Shown here piece after piece: positions 30,554 through 38,846 of a DNA stretch of 56,419 bases; position 1 is the stretch's first letter; each line of letters opens with the position of its first letter. Source of the DNA: a virus; the IMG/VR virus record IMGVR_UViG_3300028708_000002, positions 1 to 56,419 of that record; one strand, written 5' to 3'. The notes beneath the pieces are model-generated. The model saw only the letters and a list, made by a program, of their open reading frames with translations. It ran no database searches and had not been told where the DNA came from. A program made the position numbers and the translations under genes.

Positions 30554-31776
30554 CGTCTGACCCCTGCTTCTTTGGCGGACATCGTCCCTATGTACTGGTC
30601 CCTGATGTTAGTCGCCTGATCCCCGGAGATCGCTGCACCACCGTTGTATACAACGCCGATGTAGAAATCCAGCGACGTCACCGCCGTCTTCTGCACCCCT
30701 CCTCCGGCGACCGCAGTCACGCTGGCCTTGGAGGACCCTGCGATGTACCGATCGCCAAATCCATCGTCACCAGTCGCGACAACGTATCCCGAGGCCGTGT
30801 TGTCCGTCTGCGTCTCGCTGCTCTGGAGCGTGACCCCAAGCGTCGCCGAGGAGTCCGTCTGAACAAGCACCTCCACGAAGCGCGAGCCGCGCCGGAGCGT
30901 CAGATCCACGGTGTCCCGCCCCGGCGCGCGGTCCCGGACTAGCCGGAGCGTGACGGCCTCAACGTCGTTGCGGAGCACAGTCGCCGCACTGAAGGTGGAG
31001 AGCGCGATGCTAGCCCCGGCGCGCTGGACGTTCCAGGCCTTGCTGTCGTACGCTGCGCCGTTCCACACACCGATGCTCAGCAGGCCCGAGGCAGCCAGCG
31101 GGGACACCCGGACGATCCCGTTGTCAAGCACCCAGGTTGTGGTGGGGACGTTGATCCCGGAGGCCGCGCGAGCTATGCCCGCCGACACGAGCGTGACCCG
31201 CCCCAGGAGCGCCGAGGAGACCGGGCAGCCCCAGCGAGGGTTGATGCCGGAGGGCACGCTCAGGAACACGGTCATGTTCCCGTAGGCAGTCGGCCGGACG
31301 ACCGTGCCGGAGGGCGGGGTGGTGCCGGTGTAGTAGGCATAGTGTCCGATCGGTGGCGCGTGCCAGCGCGTGCCGCCTAGCGCGAAGCCGTTGGCGCGGA
31401 CAACGTGGCTGAACCGCGCCTCCACATCGATCGCCGCGTCAGGACCTTGGTATGTAAGATCCATCTGCCAGACCGCAGCCTGCGCCTCGCCCGCCCACCG
31501 CGTGTGTTCGACGCCGGAGTCTGTAACGATGTAATAACCATTGTTGCCGGACTTGCTGGAGAAGGAGATGGGAACGAACTTGTCCTTGAGCCCCAGGATG
31601 TCCTCGGCGACAGCCGCCACATCGGCCTCAGAGAGGAGCCGAGGAGAGCCGGGCCAGTACTCCGTACCACCAACCGTGATACTCCTGGTACCGATGGTCT
31701 CGTGCTGTCGGCGAGACACAAGGTGGGCCTCGGCAAGGAGTACCTTGCCAACCTGCATCTGTCCCCACGCGGTCAC
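30550..31776 (-). CDS. Probable distal tail protein, 408 aa
   Basis: Directly follows the tape measure gene with a 4-base overlap, the usual place of the distal tail protein. Beta-rich throughout (VLLAEAHLVSRRQHETI, GYYIVTDSGVEH). It probably joins the tail tube to the tip complex. The assignment rests on order and size. Confidence 0.65.
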   Translation of the reverse strand: MTAWGQMQVGKVLLAEAHLVSRRQHETIGTRSITVGGTEYWPGSPRLLSEADVAAVAEDILGLKDKFVPISFSSKSGNNGYYIVTDSGVEHTRWAGEAQAAVWQMDLTYQGPDAAIDVEARFSHVVRANGFALGGTRWHAPPIGHYAYYTGTTPPSGTVVRPTAYGNMTVFLSVPSGINPRWGCPVSSALLGRVTLVSAGIARAASGINVPTTTWVLDNGIVRVSPLAASGLLSIGVWNGAAYDSKAWNVQRAGASIALSTFSAATVLRNDVEAVTLRLVRDRAPGRDTVDLTLRRGSRFVEVLVQTDSSATLGVTLQSSETQTDNTASGYVVATGDDGFGDRYIAGSSKASVTAVAGGGVQKTAVTSLDFYIGVVYNGGAAISGDQATNIRDQYIGTMSAKEAGVRR

Positions 31777-34739
31777 TTGTGCTCCCTCTCATACCGGTCA
31801 ATCTCTTCGGCCAGCATAGCGATGATCTTCCGGGCAGCGCTCGGGTCGGTGAAGTCCCAGACTCCTCGGATGACTATCTGCTGGATGGTGGTCTGCTTGC
31901 TGGGCGCAGTCGGGACCATCGGTCCCGTGTTGCCGAAGCGAACGGCTCCGGCCGTAGCGGTCGTGAGCGCAGCCTCGACTACGTTGGGCTGAGACACAAG
32001 AGCGGTCACGTCCCCGAGCTTCTGGCGCAGCATCGGGATCACCTTGTCGATCCCTCGCAGCAAGCCCTCCATGATCCACTGGCCCGAGGGCGTGAGGATC
32101 TTCTTGTCCCGCTCCTCCGGACCCTTCCAGGATGGCAGGAGATTGGTGATGGAAGAAAGCTTGGAGGCGAGCGATCCGATCATCGAGGAGATGCCGTTGA
32201 TCAGGCCCTGGATGATGCTCTTGCCAGCGTTCACCAGGAGGCCACCGAGGTTCCCCACCGCACTGAGGATCTTCCCAGGGATGCCCTTGACGAACGCAAT
32301 CAGGCTGCCCGTCCCGCCCTCGGCGGCCTTCTTGAGGTCGTTGAAGAATCCCCGGATCTTGTCCACGAAAGCCTTGACGCCATTGGCGATCGAGACAATG
32401 TTAGCGATCGCACCCTTGACGATCCCGCTGATCGCGCTCCAGACGGATGACACGACCGACCGGACAGCGTTCATCACCGTCGTCACGACGGTCTTGACGA
32501 TGTTCCATCCTGTGGAGACGACCGACGAGACGGCGCTTACAGCGCTGGAGACTGCTGAGCGGATCGTGTTCCAGATGGCCGAGAGGTACGGCGCGAGGAA
32601 GCCCATCACTGCCGTGATGATCGCCTTGATGGCGTTGAACGCAGGCCCCACCGTCGCCTTGACAGCCTCGACTCCGGCCATGAACACGGCCTTGATTAGC
32701 GTCCAGGCCACCTGGATGATCGCGGAGATCGCTGTCATCACCGTCGACACAACGGCCTTGATGGCGTTGAATACCGCCATCACCGGAGGGCCGATCGTCG
32801 CCCAGATCGCGCTCCAAGCCGTCGCTAGCGCCTGTGCTCCGGCCTTGATGGCGTTGAACACAAACTTGGCGGCCTCCCAGACCGCCATCAGCGGAACAAT
32901 CACCACCGCCGCGAGGACGGTCCCAATTGTCTTCATGATGCCGAGGAAGGTCTGGAACGCTGACACAATCTGGGGGATGTGGGCGATCAGGAAGGAGATC
33001 GCGCTGATGAGGAGGCTGAAGACCGGGCCTGCGAGCTTGAGGACAATGGGGACTACGGTCCCGATGATCTTGCCCATGATCTCAAAGCTGGTCGCTAGCA
33101 CACCAGCGATGAACTTGGCGATCTTCTCCAGCGTAGGCCGGGCAGTCTCGAAAGCGTCCTTGAGCTTGTTGAAGGCCGGAAGCGCGCGGGTCTCGATCCA
33201 GTTCTTGATAGCAGCGAACGCCGGACCGAGGTTGTCGATTGCCTTCTTGAGCCCTGACTGGATGATCGGGATGATCTGCGTCCGAACGAAGTCCACGAGG
33301 CGCTTGAATCCCTCGATCGCGGAGGCCACGACCGTCTTGATGAATCCAAACGCTGTCTGGACTGCGCTACGGAACGCTGCCGAGCGCTTCCAGAGTGCCG
33401 TGAAGGCTGCGATCAGAAGACCAACCGCAACCACTATCGCGCCGATGATGGCAGCAATCTTCACAGCCACAAGCGAGGCCGCGACTCCGGCGATGACCGC
33501 CCCCACCGCCGCTAGCGCTGCGATCACGCCGAGGAGCGCCGCAGCTGCGGCCGCGCCGAACGCGATAAGCTTCTGCCACTTCGGGTCCAGGCTGCTGAAC
33601 TTGTTGGCTAGCATGGTGATGAACTCAGCAACCTTGCGGATCACCGGAAGGAACGCTGTGCCGATCACGATGGCCGCAGTCTCCAGCGACCCCTTCAGCT
33701 GCTCGATAGCTCCGGCAACGTTGTCGAGACGCTTGGCTGCCACGTCCTGGGCGGAGACCTTGCCCATGGCCGTAGCCATCTCGTCAAAGCCCTTCGCCCC
33801 CTCCTTGGTGAAGACGGCAGCTGCCCGGATCGCGTCGGATCCGAAGATGGTCTCAAGAGTCGCCAGCTGCTGCGCCTTGGTCTGGCCCTTGAGAGCGTCC
33901 TGGAGAATCTGGGAGACCTGACCAAAACTCTTCAGCTTTCCCTTGGCGTCAAAGAACTTGTTCGCTCCATCCTCGGTGATGATACCGAGGTCCTTCATCA
34001 ACTCCTTCTGCTTCTGGGTGGCCGGGTTGAGGTTCAGGAGCATCGTCTTGAGCGAGGTACCGGCGTCGGAGCCCTTCACCCCGGCCTTGCCCATGAGCGC
34101 GATGGCGACCGAGAGGTCATCGAACGACAGGCCCACAAGGTTCGCCACCGCGCCGGACTGCGCCAGCGACATCCCGAAGTCGTGCACGTCGATCGCGGAG
34201 GAGTTGGCCGCGCCCGCGATGAGGTCAGCGACGTGCGCCATATCCTTGCCAGCAAGGTTGAACACGTTCATCGCGTTGGCCGCGATCGATGCGGCCTGCG
34301 GAAGGTCGATCCCGCCCGCAGCGGCTAGGTTGACCGTCGCGTCGGCTGCGCCGTTCAGCACTTCCTCGACGGTCAGGCCAGCCTTGACCAACTCCTCCAT
34401 GGCCTGCGCGGACTCGCTGGCCGAGAATGCTGTGTCTGCTCCAAGCTGGAGTGCCTTCTGGCGAAGCTGGTCCATCTCCTTGGCGCTAGCGCCGGACACC
34501 GCGCCGATCGCAGAGATCTGCTTCTCAAAGTCGATGGCCTTGTTGACCGAGACGGCAAGCGCCGCCGTGATGAGCCCCGCCCCGGCTCCGGTGATAGCGG
34601 CAACCTTGGTGAACCCAGATGCCATCTTCTGGGCGCTGTTCTGGAAAGTCTGCAGGCCCTTCTGCGCCTTGCCAACACCAGCGCCGTCGTACTGGACCTC
34701 AATCTTTCCTCGGGCCGTTCCAAGGTTGTAATCGGCCAC
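31773..34739 (-). CDS. Tape measure protein, 988 aa
   Basis: N-terminal helices with ASGFTKVAAITGAGAGL are followed by the phage tail tape-measure core (FEKQISAIGAVSGA, MLLNLNPATQ) and hydrophobic segments (LLGVIAALAAVGAVIAGVAA, IIGAIVVAVGLLIAAF). Long Ala/Ile-rich helical repeats with regular Trp follow. The family sets tail length; at roughly 1.5 angstrom per residue this predicts about 150 nm. The C-terminus holds TTIQQIVIRGVW. Confidence 0.92.
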   Translation of the reverse strand: MADYNLGTARGKIEVQYDGAGVGKAQKGLQTFQNSAQKMASGFTKVAAITGAGAGLITAALAVSVNKAIDFEKQISAIGAVSGASAKEMDQLRQKALQLGADTAFSASESAQAMEELVKAGLTVEEVLNGAADATVNLAAAGGIDLPQAASIAANAMNVFNLAGKDMAHVADLIAGAANSSAIDVHDFGMSLAQSGAVANLVGLSFDDLSVAIALMGKAGVKGSDAGTSLKTMLLNLNPATQKQKELMKDLGIITEDGANKFFDAKGKLKSFGQVSQILQDALKGQTKAQQLATLETIFGSDAIRAAAVFTKEGAKGFDEMATAMGKVSAQDVAAKRLDNVAGAIEQLKGSLETAAIVIGTAFLPVIRKVAEFITMLANKFSSLDPKWQKLIAFGAAAAAALLGVIAALAAVGAVIAGVAASLVAVKIAAIIGAIVVAVGLLIAAFTALWKRSAAFRSAVQTAFGFIKTVVASAIEGFKRLVDFVRTQIIPIIQSGLKKAIDNLGPAFAAIKNWIETRALPAFNKLKDAFETARPTLEKIAKFIAGVLATSFEIMGKIIGTVVPIVLKLAGPVFSLLISAISFLIAHIPQIVSAFQTFLGIMKTIGTVLAAVVIVPLMAVWEAAKFVFNAIKAGAQALATAWSAIWATIGPPVMAVFNAIKAVVSTVMTAISAIIQVAWTLIKAVFMAGVEAVKATVGPAFNAIKAIITAVMGFLAPYLSAIWNTIRSAVSSAVSAVSSVVSTGWNIVKTVVTTVMNAVRSVVSSVWSAISGIVKGAIANIVSIANGVKAFVDKIRGFFNDLKKAAEGGTGSLIAFVKGIPGKILSAVGNLGGLLVNAGKSIIQGLINGISSMIGSLASKLSSITNLLPSWKGPEERDKKILTPSGQWIMEGLLRGIDKVIPMLRQKLGDVTALVSQPNVVEAALTTATAGAVRFGNTGPMVPTAPSKQTTIQQIVIRGVWDFTDPSAARKIIAMLAEEIDRYEREHK

Positions 34740-34742
34740 GGC

Positions 34743-35003
34743 TTACCCCTTCGGCGTGTTGAATCCTCCTCGGTCAAGCCACCTATGGAGGACCATGCTT
34801 CGGGCCATCGCCTGCCGCTTCTGGCTCTTGCCTTTCCCTGCTGTCTCTAGCTCATTGTCCAGCGACCGTCCGAAGAGGAACACCGCTCGATCGAGGAAAT
34901 ACGCCGTTGTCTCGTGCTCAACTGCCAGCAGCTGGCTCGGTCGCGTCCGGTACGCCTGGGCCATCTGCCACATCGCCCACAAAGTCCTCGGTTGACTGAC
35001 GAA
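34743..35003 (-). CDS. Tail assembly chaperone extension, read by +1 frameshift
   Basis: This frame holds RTRPSQLLAVEHETTAYFLD and AVFLFGRSLDNELETAGKG, the usual C-terminal half of frameshifted tail chaperones. It is open back to at least 35186 but only looks protein-like from about 35000. Relative to the first chaperone it is +1 (or -2). TTT-C at 35001-35004 (codon TTT 35002-35004) lets tRNA-Phe slip from UUU to UUC. The fused product would be about 251 residues. The exact slip site is inferred. Confidence 0.7.
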   Translation of the reverse strand, partial: FVSQPRTLWAMWQMAQAYRTRPSQLLAVEHETTAYFLDRAVFLFGRSLDNELETAGKGKSQKRQAMARSMVLHRWLDRGGFNTPKG

Positions 35004-35499
35004 ACGCCCGGTAATCCGCCGACCCGCCGATCGTCCAGTCCATGATGAACATCTTGTCATCGAGGTCCACGTCATCCGCGTACAGCAGTTCCGGATCGCG
35101 CGGCTCAGCCGGTAGCAACATCGTGTTGCCCGCCGCGTCGGTGACCTGTGTGGGCTTGGGGATCGGGTAGACCCTCGGCTCGACAACCGCTGCGATCACG
35201 ATGGAGTCGATGAGGCCCATGGCCTCGTCCATCTTGTCGGCCACCCCAGCCATCTTGGCCGCGTCGGCGGCCGTGATCTTCCCGCTGATCTCAGTGATCC
35301 CGGTAGCCACCAGCGAGGTCAGCGTGTCCATGCTGTCGAGGATGCCGAGCTTGATGAGTCCTTGGACTCCGAGACGGCGCGCCCGGCAGACGTTGGGGTC
35401 GCCGTCATCATCGAGGCTTGGAAGTTCAAGATCAAAGACCTTGCCCTGACCGCCCATGCCGTACTTCTTCTTGTCCTTGCGAGGCTTGCTGACTGGCAT
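34918..35499 (-). CDS. Tail assembly chaperone (G-like), 193 aa
   Basis: Starts MPVSKPRKDKKKYGMGGQGK. Acidic, helical, with WTIGGSADYRAFRQSTED near the end, as in the first chaperone of actinophages. It lies between the major tail protein and the tape measure, the standard location. The short form ends TEPAAGS; a longer form is made by frameshifting into the next frame. The proteins fold around the tape measure during tail assembly. Confidence 0.85.
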   Translation of the reverse strand: MPVSKPRKDKKKYGMGGQGKVFDLELPSLDDDGDPNVCRARRLGVQGLIKLGILDSMDTLTSLVATGITEISGKITAADAAKMAGVADKMDEAMGLIDSIVIAAVVEPRVYPIPKPTQVTDAAGNTMLLPAEPRDPELLYADDVDLDDKMFIMDWTIGGSADYRAFRQSTEDFVGDVADGPGVPDATEPAAGS

Positions 35500-35523
35500 C
35501 CTAGTGCTCCTTGTCAGAATGGT

Positions 35524-35898
35524 TTAGAACGGCCCGAAGATACCCACCGTTACGGTCGTGAGGGTACCCGTGGCCGTCAGGTTGACTCGGCCGTTCGCGT
35601 CACGGAACCGCGAGGAGTTGTCGATCCACGCGATCAGTTCCGTCGTGGCCGTCATGCCTGCTCCCTGGACCTGTGCGTCCGCGAAGCCTGCCACGGCCGT
35701 CGATCCAACAGGGACCTGAGTGCTCGGGTCGGTGACCTTGAAGGCACCCGCCCCGGTCGGTGTCACGCCACACTTGTAGTGCAGCATGTACCGCGCGTTG
35801 GGCTGCGCGGTGAAGAAGTCCGCTGCCGTCACCTGCGTGTACGTCGGTGCGACGCCAACCAGAGCTGGCTTCTGGACAAATGCCGTCATGTCTGTCAT
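35524..35898 (-). CDS. Small virion-associated protein, 124 aa
   Basis: Beta-rich, Thr/Ala/Gly-rich protein (ADFFTAQPNARYMLHYKCG, VNLTATGTLTTVTVGIFG) directly after the major tail protein gene. It may decorate the tail tube or be an extra tail domain. No family is recognised. Confidence 0.6.
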   Translation of the reverse strand: MTDMTAFVQKPALVGVAPTYTQVTAADFFTAQPNARYMLHYKCGVTPTGAGAFKVTDPSTQVPVGSTAVAGFADAQVQGAGMTATTELIAWIDNSSRFRDANGRVNLTATGTLTTVTVGIFGPF

Positions 35899-35910
35899 GT
35901 CGTCGCCTCC

Positions 35911-36465
35911 TTACGGGATAGCAGCAGCAGTTTCGTTCTGGACGAAGTCCCACACCCGGTCCAGTGCGGCCGGGAGAAGAGACTTCAGGCCGACGCCGGA
36001 GGCACCGGTCAGGAAGAATGACCCATCGGTGAGCTCACCGGTGAGGTTGTCGGTCGCCTTGGCGCGGTAGATGACGATGTGGAAGTCGCCACCGGAGTCG
36101 CTGATGGACTGGCCCTCAATCTTGAAGTAGGGCCGTACGTCCGTCACGAGCTTGCGGAGCGTCTTCACCTGGTTGGGGGTGGAGCCGGTGGTGCTGACCG
36201 TGCCGCCATACATCGCGGCCACGGCCTCAAACGAGACACCGCCACCCTCAAGTTCCCACTCGACCTGTGGGCCGCTGCCGTGCGTCGCCACGAGGCTGTC
36301 GTCACCCCGAAGCTCCTCAAACTCCTCGGCCTCGGCGAACGTCAGCGTGCGGGAGTTCGGCAGGTCGACCGAGGCACCCGCAAGCACCGTCGCAGTCGCG
36401 TCAGTGTAGGGGGTGATCTTGAGATCGCGCAGACCGAATGGCAGCGAAATCGTGTTCAGAGGCAT
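35911..36465 (-). CDS. Major tail (tube) protein, 184 aa
   Basis: SVDLPNSRTLTFAEAEEFEE (33-52) and VEWELEGGGVSFEA look like the beta-sandwich tube proteins of siphoviruses. The gene is placed between the tail terminator group and the tail chaperones. Length 184 is normal. The start overlaps the preceding zinc gene by 65 bases. Confidence 0.78.
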   Translation of the reverse strand: MPLNTISLPFGLRDLKITPYTDATATVLAGASVDLPNSRTLTFAEAEEFEELRGDDSLVATHGSGPQVEWELEGGGVSFEAVAAMYGGTVSTTGSTPNQVKTLRKLVTDVRPYFKIEGQSISDSGGDFHIVIYRAKATDNLTGELTDGSFFLTGASGVGLKSLLPAALDRVWDFVQNETAAAIP

Positions 36466-36661
36466 TGTCCCTCCCTTCTAGATCCCTGAACCTCAGTGTA
36501 TCCAACAGTTTTCCCTCGGTGTTGAAGCGGTGGAGGACCACCCGCCCCGGTCCGGCCCCGCAGAAGCGCGAGGAGCACTTGATCTCGATGATGGGCTCAG
36601 CCTCATCCTCGGCCAGTAGCTCTCCGTGCTTCTTGGAGTCGCACCGAAGCTCAATCCTCAA
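36401..36661 (-). CDS. Small Cys-rich protein, 86 aa
   Basis: TTG at 36659-36661 follows GGAGG by 9 bases and gives MRIELRCDSKKHGELL. The pattern RCDSKKH, then IKCSSRFCGAG, is a zinc-ribbon-like Cys/His set, followed by VVLHRFNTEGKLLDTLRFR. The long overlap with the major tail gene leaves the C-terminus uncertain. Such proteins are common in actinophage structural operons; role unknown. Confidence 0.6.
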   Translation of the reverse strand: MRIELRCDSKKHGELLAEDEAEPIIEIKCSSRFCGAGPGRVVLHRFNTEGKLLDTLRFRDLEGRDNASEHDFAAIRSARSQDHPLH

Positions 36662-36974
36662 CCTCGACAACCTCCAAGTCTTGTTCGTTCGTGAGGAAGC
36701 GAACCTGCTCCTCCTCCGTGAGGAAGCCCAGCGCGTCGAGCGGCTGAACCCAGTTGTTCCCCTTGTTCCAACGCAGGAACATGGGGACCTCACGCGGCTC
36801 CTCGCCCTCGGGCGGTGGGCCGATGAGACGGCGGAAGTCCATCGCTGTGAACTCCCGCTCATCGAACGGGTACAGGTGGCCCTTCCACACGATCTCTCTG
36901 CGTGTCTTCGGCGCGGCCTCGGGATCGCCCTCTGCCGTCACGTTGGCCTCGCCGTTGCGTGCCTTGCCTGTCAT
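36651..36974 (-). CDS. Hypothetical protein in tail operon, 107 aa
   Basis: ATG at 36972-36974 overlaps the TAA of the tail-terminator gene. Contains REIVWKGHLYPFDEREF and FRRLIGPPPEGEEP, and ends acidic (EQDLEVVEVED). Perhaps a tail chaperone or connector. No family is recognised. Confidence 0.65.
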   Translation of the reverse strand: MTGKARNGEANVTAEGDPEAAPKTRREIVWKGHLYPFDEREFTAMDFRRLIGPPPEGEEPREVPMFLRWNKGNNWVQPLDALGFLTEEEQVRFLTNEQDLEVVEVED

Positions 36975-37387
36975 TACCATCCTCCCGTCGCCGCAATCCG
37001 GTACGCGCTGTTGCGGGTCCACGCCTTGTAGCCGTCATCGAACAGATCCGTGCTGTCGCCGTTCCAGTTCAGCCCAATGATCCAGCCCGGATTGATCGGA
37101 GTCCCGGCCAGTCCCAGCAGGACGCTGCGCGCCGCCCGGAGTATCCCTGTGATGGGAGTGTAGTTGCCAGCCCGGTTGTAGGCCCACAAGTTCATGTTCT
37201 CCACGCGAGCGTCGCTGTCGTTGCCCGGTCCTACCTCGGTTACGCCCCAACGCATCACAGCGAAAGTCTCTGCCTGGATGGTGTCGGTCCCGGCCGGATA
37301 CAACGTATCCGTGGTGAGCCCGAGCGCGATCAGCGTGGGGTCGGACGTCAGCACGTCGTACACCCGGTCACGAAGGTTGGTGGTCAT
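36974..37387 (-). CDS. Probable tail terminator protein, 137 aa
   Basis: NLRDRVYDVLTSDPTLIALG and MNLWAYNRAGNYTPITGIL fit the tail terminator family (DUF3168/gpU-like fold) in size and position between the stopper and tail tube genes. It caps the tube. The assignment rests partly on order. Confidence 0.65.
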   Translation of the reverse strand: MTTNLRDRVYDVLTSDPTLIALGLTTDTLYPAGTDTIQAETFAVMRWGVTEVGPGNDSDARVENMNLWAYNRAGNYTPITGILRAARSVLLGLAGTPINPGWIIGLNWNGDSTDLFDDGYKAWTRNSAYRIAATGGW

Positions 37388-37767
37388 GCTCCACCCAACC
37401 TTCGGAAGATTCTGTTGAGCGTCCCCATGAGCTTCGGTCCCTGGTCGATCAGCGCCGGGACGATCACGGCGTACCGACCGGCGAACCGGACCTCAAGCCA
37501 GATGTTGTAAGGCATCCGGCCGAACAGATGGAGCGTGTGGCGCTTCCGCGCCTCGTGCTCGGTCACCGTCGAGAGACCCTGCCGCGCGTTACCAGTGCGG
37601 TCGGTCCACGGCGCGTTGTCCTTCATCCAGCCCTGTGCGATGGTCGCCTGCCGATCGAACGTGGTGGCCACAAACCCATCGAGCCGGTCATCCAGGACCT
37701 TGACGCCGTGCAGCAGTGGCGTCATGTCCATCTCGATGTTGAGGTTGGCTCCGTTACGACTCGCCAC
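37384..37767 (-). CDS. HK97 gp10-like head-tail joining protein, 127 aa
   Basis: GTG at 37765-37767 gives MASRNGANLNIEMDM. RDGFVATTFDRQ-type helices (DDRLDGFVATTFDRQATIA) and WTDRTGNARQGL then HTLHLFGRMPYNIWLEV are the hallmark pattern of the gp10-like minor capsid or tail-completion family. The start overlaps the stopper gene by 14 bases. Confidence 0.75.
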   Translation of the reverse strand: MASRNGANLNIEMDMTPLLHGVKVLDDRLDGFVATTFDRQATIAQGWMKDNAPWTDRTGNARQGLSTVTEHEARKRHTLHLFGRMPYNIWLEVRFAGRYAVIVPALIDQGPKLMGTLNRIFRRLGGA

Positions 37768-38140
37768 GGCGCACCACCTGTGCCCGGCGCTCATAGCCGT
37801 TGTCGGGCAGTAGCTCCGCGATCTCCCAGCGGAGCCCGTTCGCGTCAACCCAGGTGTCGTACAGCCCGATGGCCGCCTGGTAGCTGCCAAGCAGCTGGTA
37901 CTCGACCCTCCGCTCAACCCCATCGGCAGTGTGTACGGAGCCCTGGACTGGGCCGCGCGTACTGCTCTGGTCGATCACCCGGAGGACCTGCGGAGCGCGT
38001 GGTGGTCCCTCGACCCACTGGAAGCCCGAGCCACGCTTGATGCGGCTCCTCGGGATCAGCGTGAGCGTGGTCGGGTTTGAGTCTATGAATGCCTGTGTGT
38101 TACGGCGCTGTAGCTCCAATTCTCCGGCCAGAAGGGTCAT
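37754..38140 (-). CDS. Head-tail stopper-like protein, 128 aa
   Basis: Beta-rich protein with PTTLTLIPRSRIKRGSG and WEIAELLPDNGYERRAQVV. Size and place after the adaptor fit the stopper that closes the head after packaging. Assigned by context and general pattern. Confidence 0.6.
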   Translation of the reverse strand: MTLLAGELELQRRNTQAFIDSNPTTLTLIPRSRIKRGSGFQWVEGPPRAPQVLRVIDQSSTRGPVQGSVHTADGVERRVEYQLLGSYQAAIGLYDTWVDANGLRWEIAELLPDNGYERRAQVVRRGES

Positions 38141-38144
38141 TGCC

Positions 38145-38456
38145 CTACCTCCGGAGCCGGGAGACGCGGGTGCCTCGCCCAGAGGCCAAGCTAGGGCTCT
38201 GCCCGCCGAACTGCGCTGCCATCCTTAGGAACTGCTCCTGGAGATCGCCCATCTTGCGGCTGGACCCGCCCTCGGAGATGTCCACGAGCGAGGAGGCGCT
38301 AGCGGCCTTGTTGGTCCAGACGTTGTACGCCACGAGGTCGAGATCACCCGAGGCCGCGTCGATCGCCGCGCCGAGGACAGCGTCCGTGTAGGGATCGGCG
38401 TTGAGCGGCTGGTCAATCTTCAGCCGCAGCAAGGCAATCTGGTCAGCGGTTGCCAT
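38145..38456 (-). CDS. Head-tail adaptor-like protein, 103 aa
   Basis: Helical N-terminus (ADQIALLRLKIDQP) with DPYTDAVLGAAIDAASGDL is like the gp15/gp6 adaptor family that binds the portal ring. The C-terminus is basic and probably extends over the portal. It follows the 15-bp hairpin. Confidence 0.65.
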   Translation of the reverse strand: MATADQIALLRLKIDQPLNADPYTDAVLGAAIDAASGDLDLVAYNVWTNKAASASSLVDISEGGSSRKMGDLQEQFLRMAAQFGGQSPSLASGRGTRVSRLRR

Positions 38457-38478
38457 GCCTCCTCCTCCCTAGGCGAGT

Positions 38479-38521
38479 CCCGGACGCGCGACGCCACCGC
38501 AGGCGACGTCGCGCGTCCGGG
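38479..38521 (-). terminator. Very strong hairpin inside structural operon
   Basis: CCCGGACGCGCGACG (38479-38493) pairs perfectly with CGTCGCGCGTCCGGG (38507-38521), loop 13. It separates the capsid genes from the connector and tail genes, only a few bases after a stop. No T-run follows, so partial termination or mRNA processing are both possible. Confidence 0.65.
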
Positions 38522-38527
38522 GGTCGG

Positions 38528-38830
38528 TCACTCGTCGGCTGGCTCGGCGTCGGCCAGTGACTCGTCGTGTGCCTCCAGGCGTGCGGCCAGTTCGGCCTTG
38601 GTCCCGGACGCGCTCATCTGCAGCGTCGGGTCCTGCTGGTTGCGCTTATCCACCTCGGCCAAGAGATCGGCCTTGCCCCACAGCGTGTAGTCGGGGGCCT
38701 CCTCGGCCTCATCCTCGTCCACGCCATTCTCCTCATCCAGTCGTGCGATGAGGTCCTCCCGCCCACGGTCGCTGAGGTACTTGCGATCCTCGCGCGTGAG
38801 CGGCTCATCCATCGGAATGTTCCGTGCCAT
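38528..38830 (-). CDS. Protein with repeated SAP/HeH-like motifs, 100 aa
   Basis: Three short helix-loop-helix units can be read: LSDRGREDLIARLDEENG, LWGKADLLAEVDKRN and ASGTKAELAARLEAHD. Each has the K/R-x-x-L-[IL]-x-x-[LV] pattern of SAP/HeH or Rho-N-like motifs. The rest is acidic. Such proteins often follow the capsid gene; they may bind capsid or DNA. Confidence 0.7.
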   Translation of the reverse strand: MARNIPMDEPLTREDRKYLSDRGREDLIARLDEENGVDEDEAEEAPDYTLWGKADLLAEVDKRNQQDPTLQMSASGTKAELAARLEAHDESLADAEPADE

Positions 38831-38846
38831 CTTCGCCTCCTCCCCG

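Noticed and set aside
32044-33921. 625-codon plus-strand frame
   Set aside because: Antisense to the tape measure gene, whose repeats and membrane segments are convincing.
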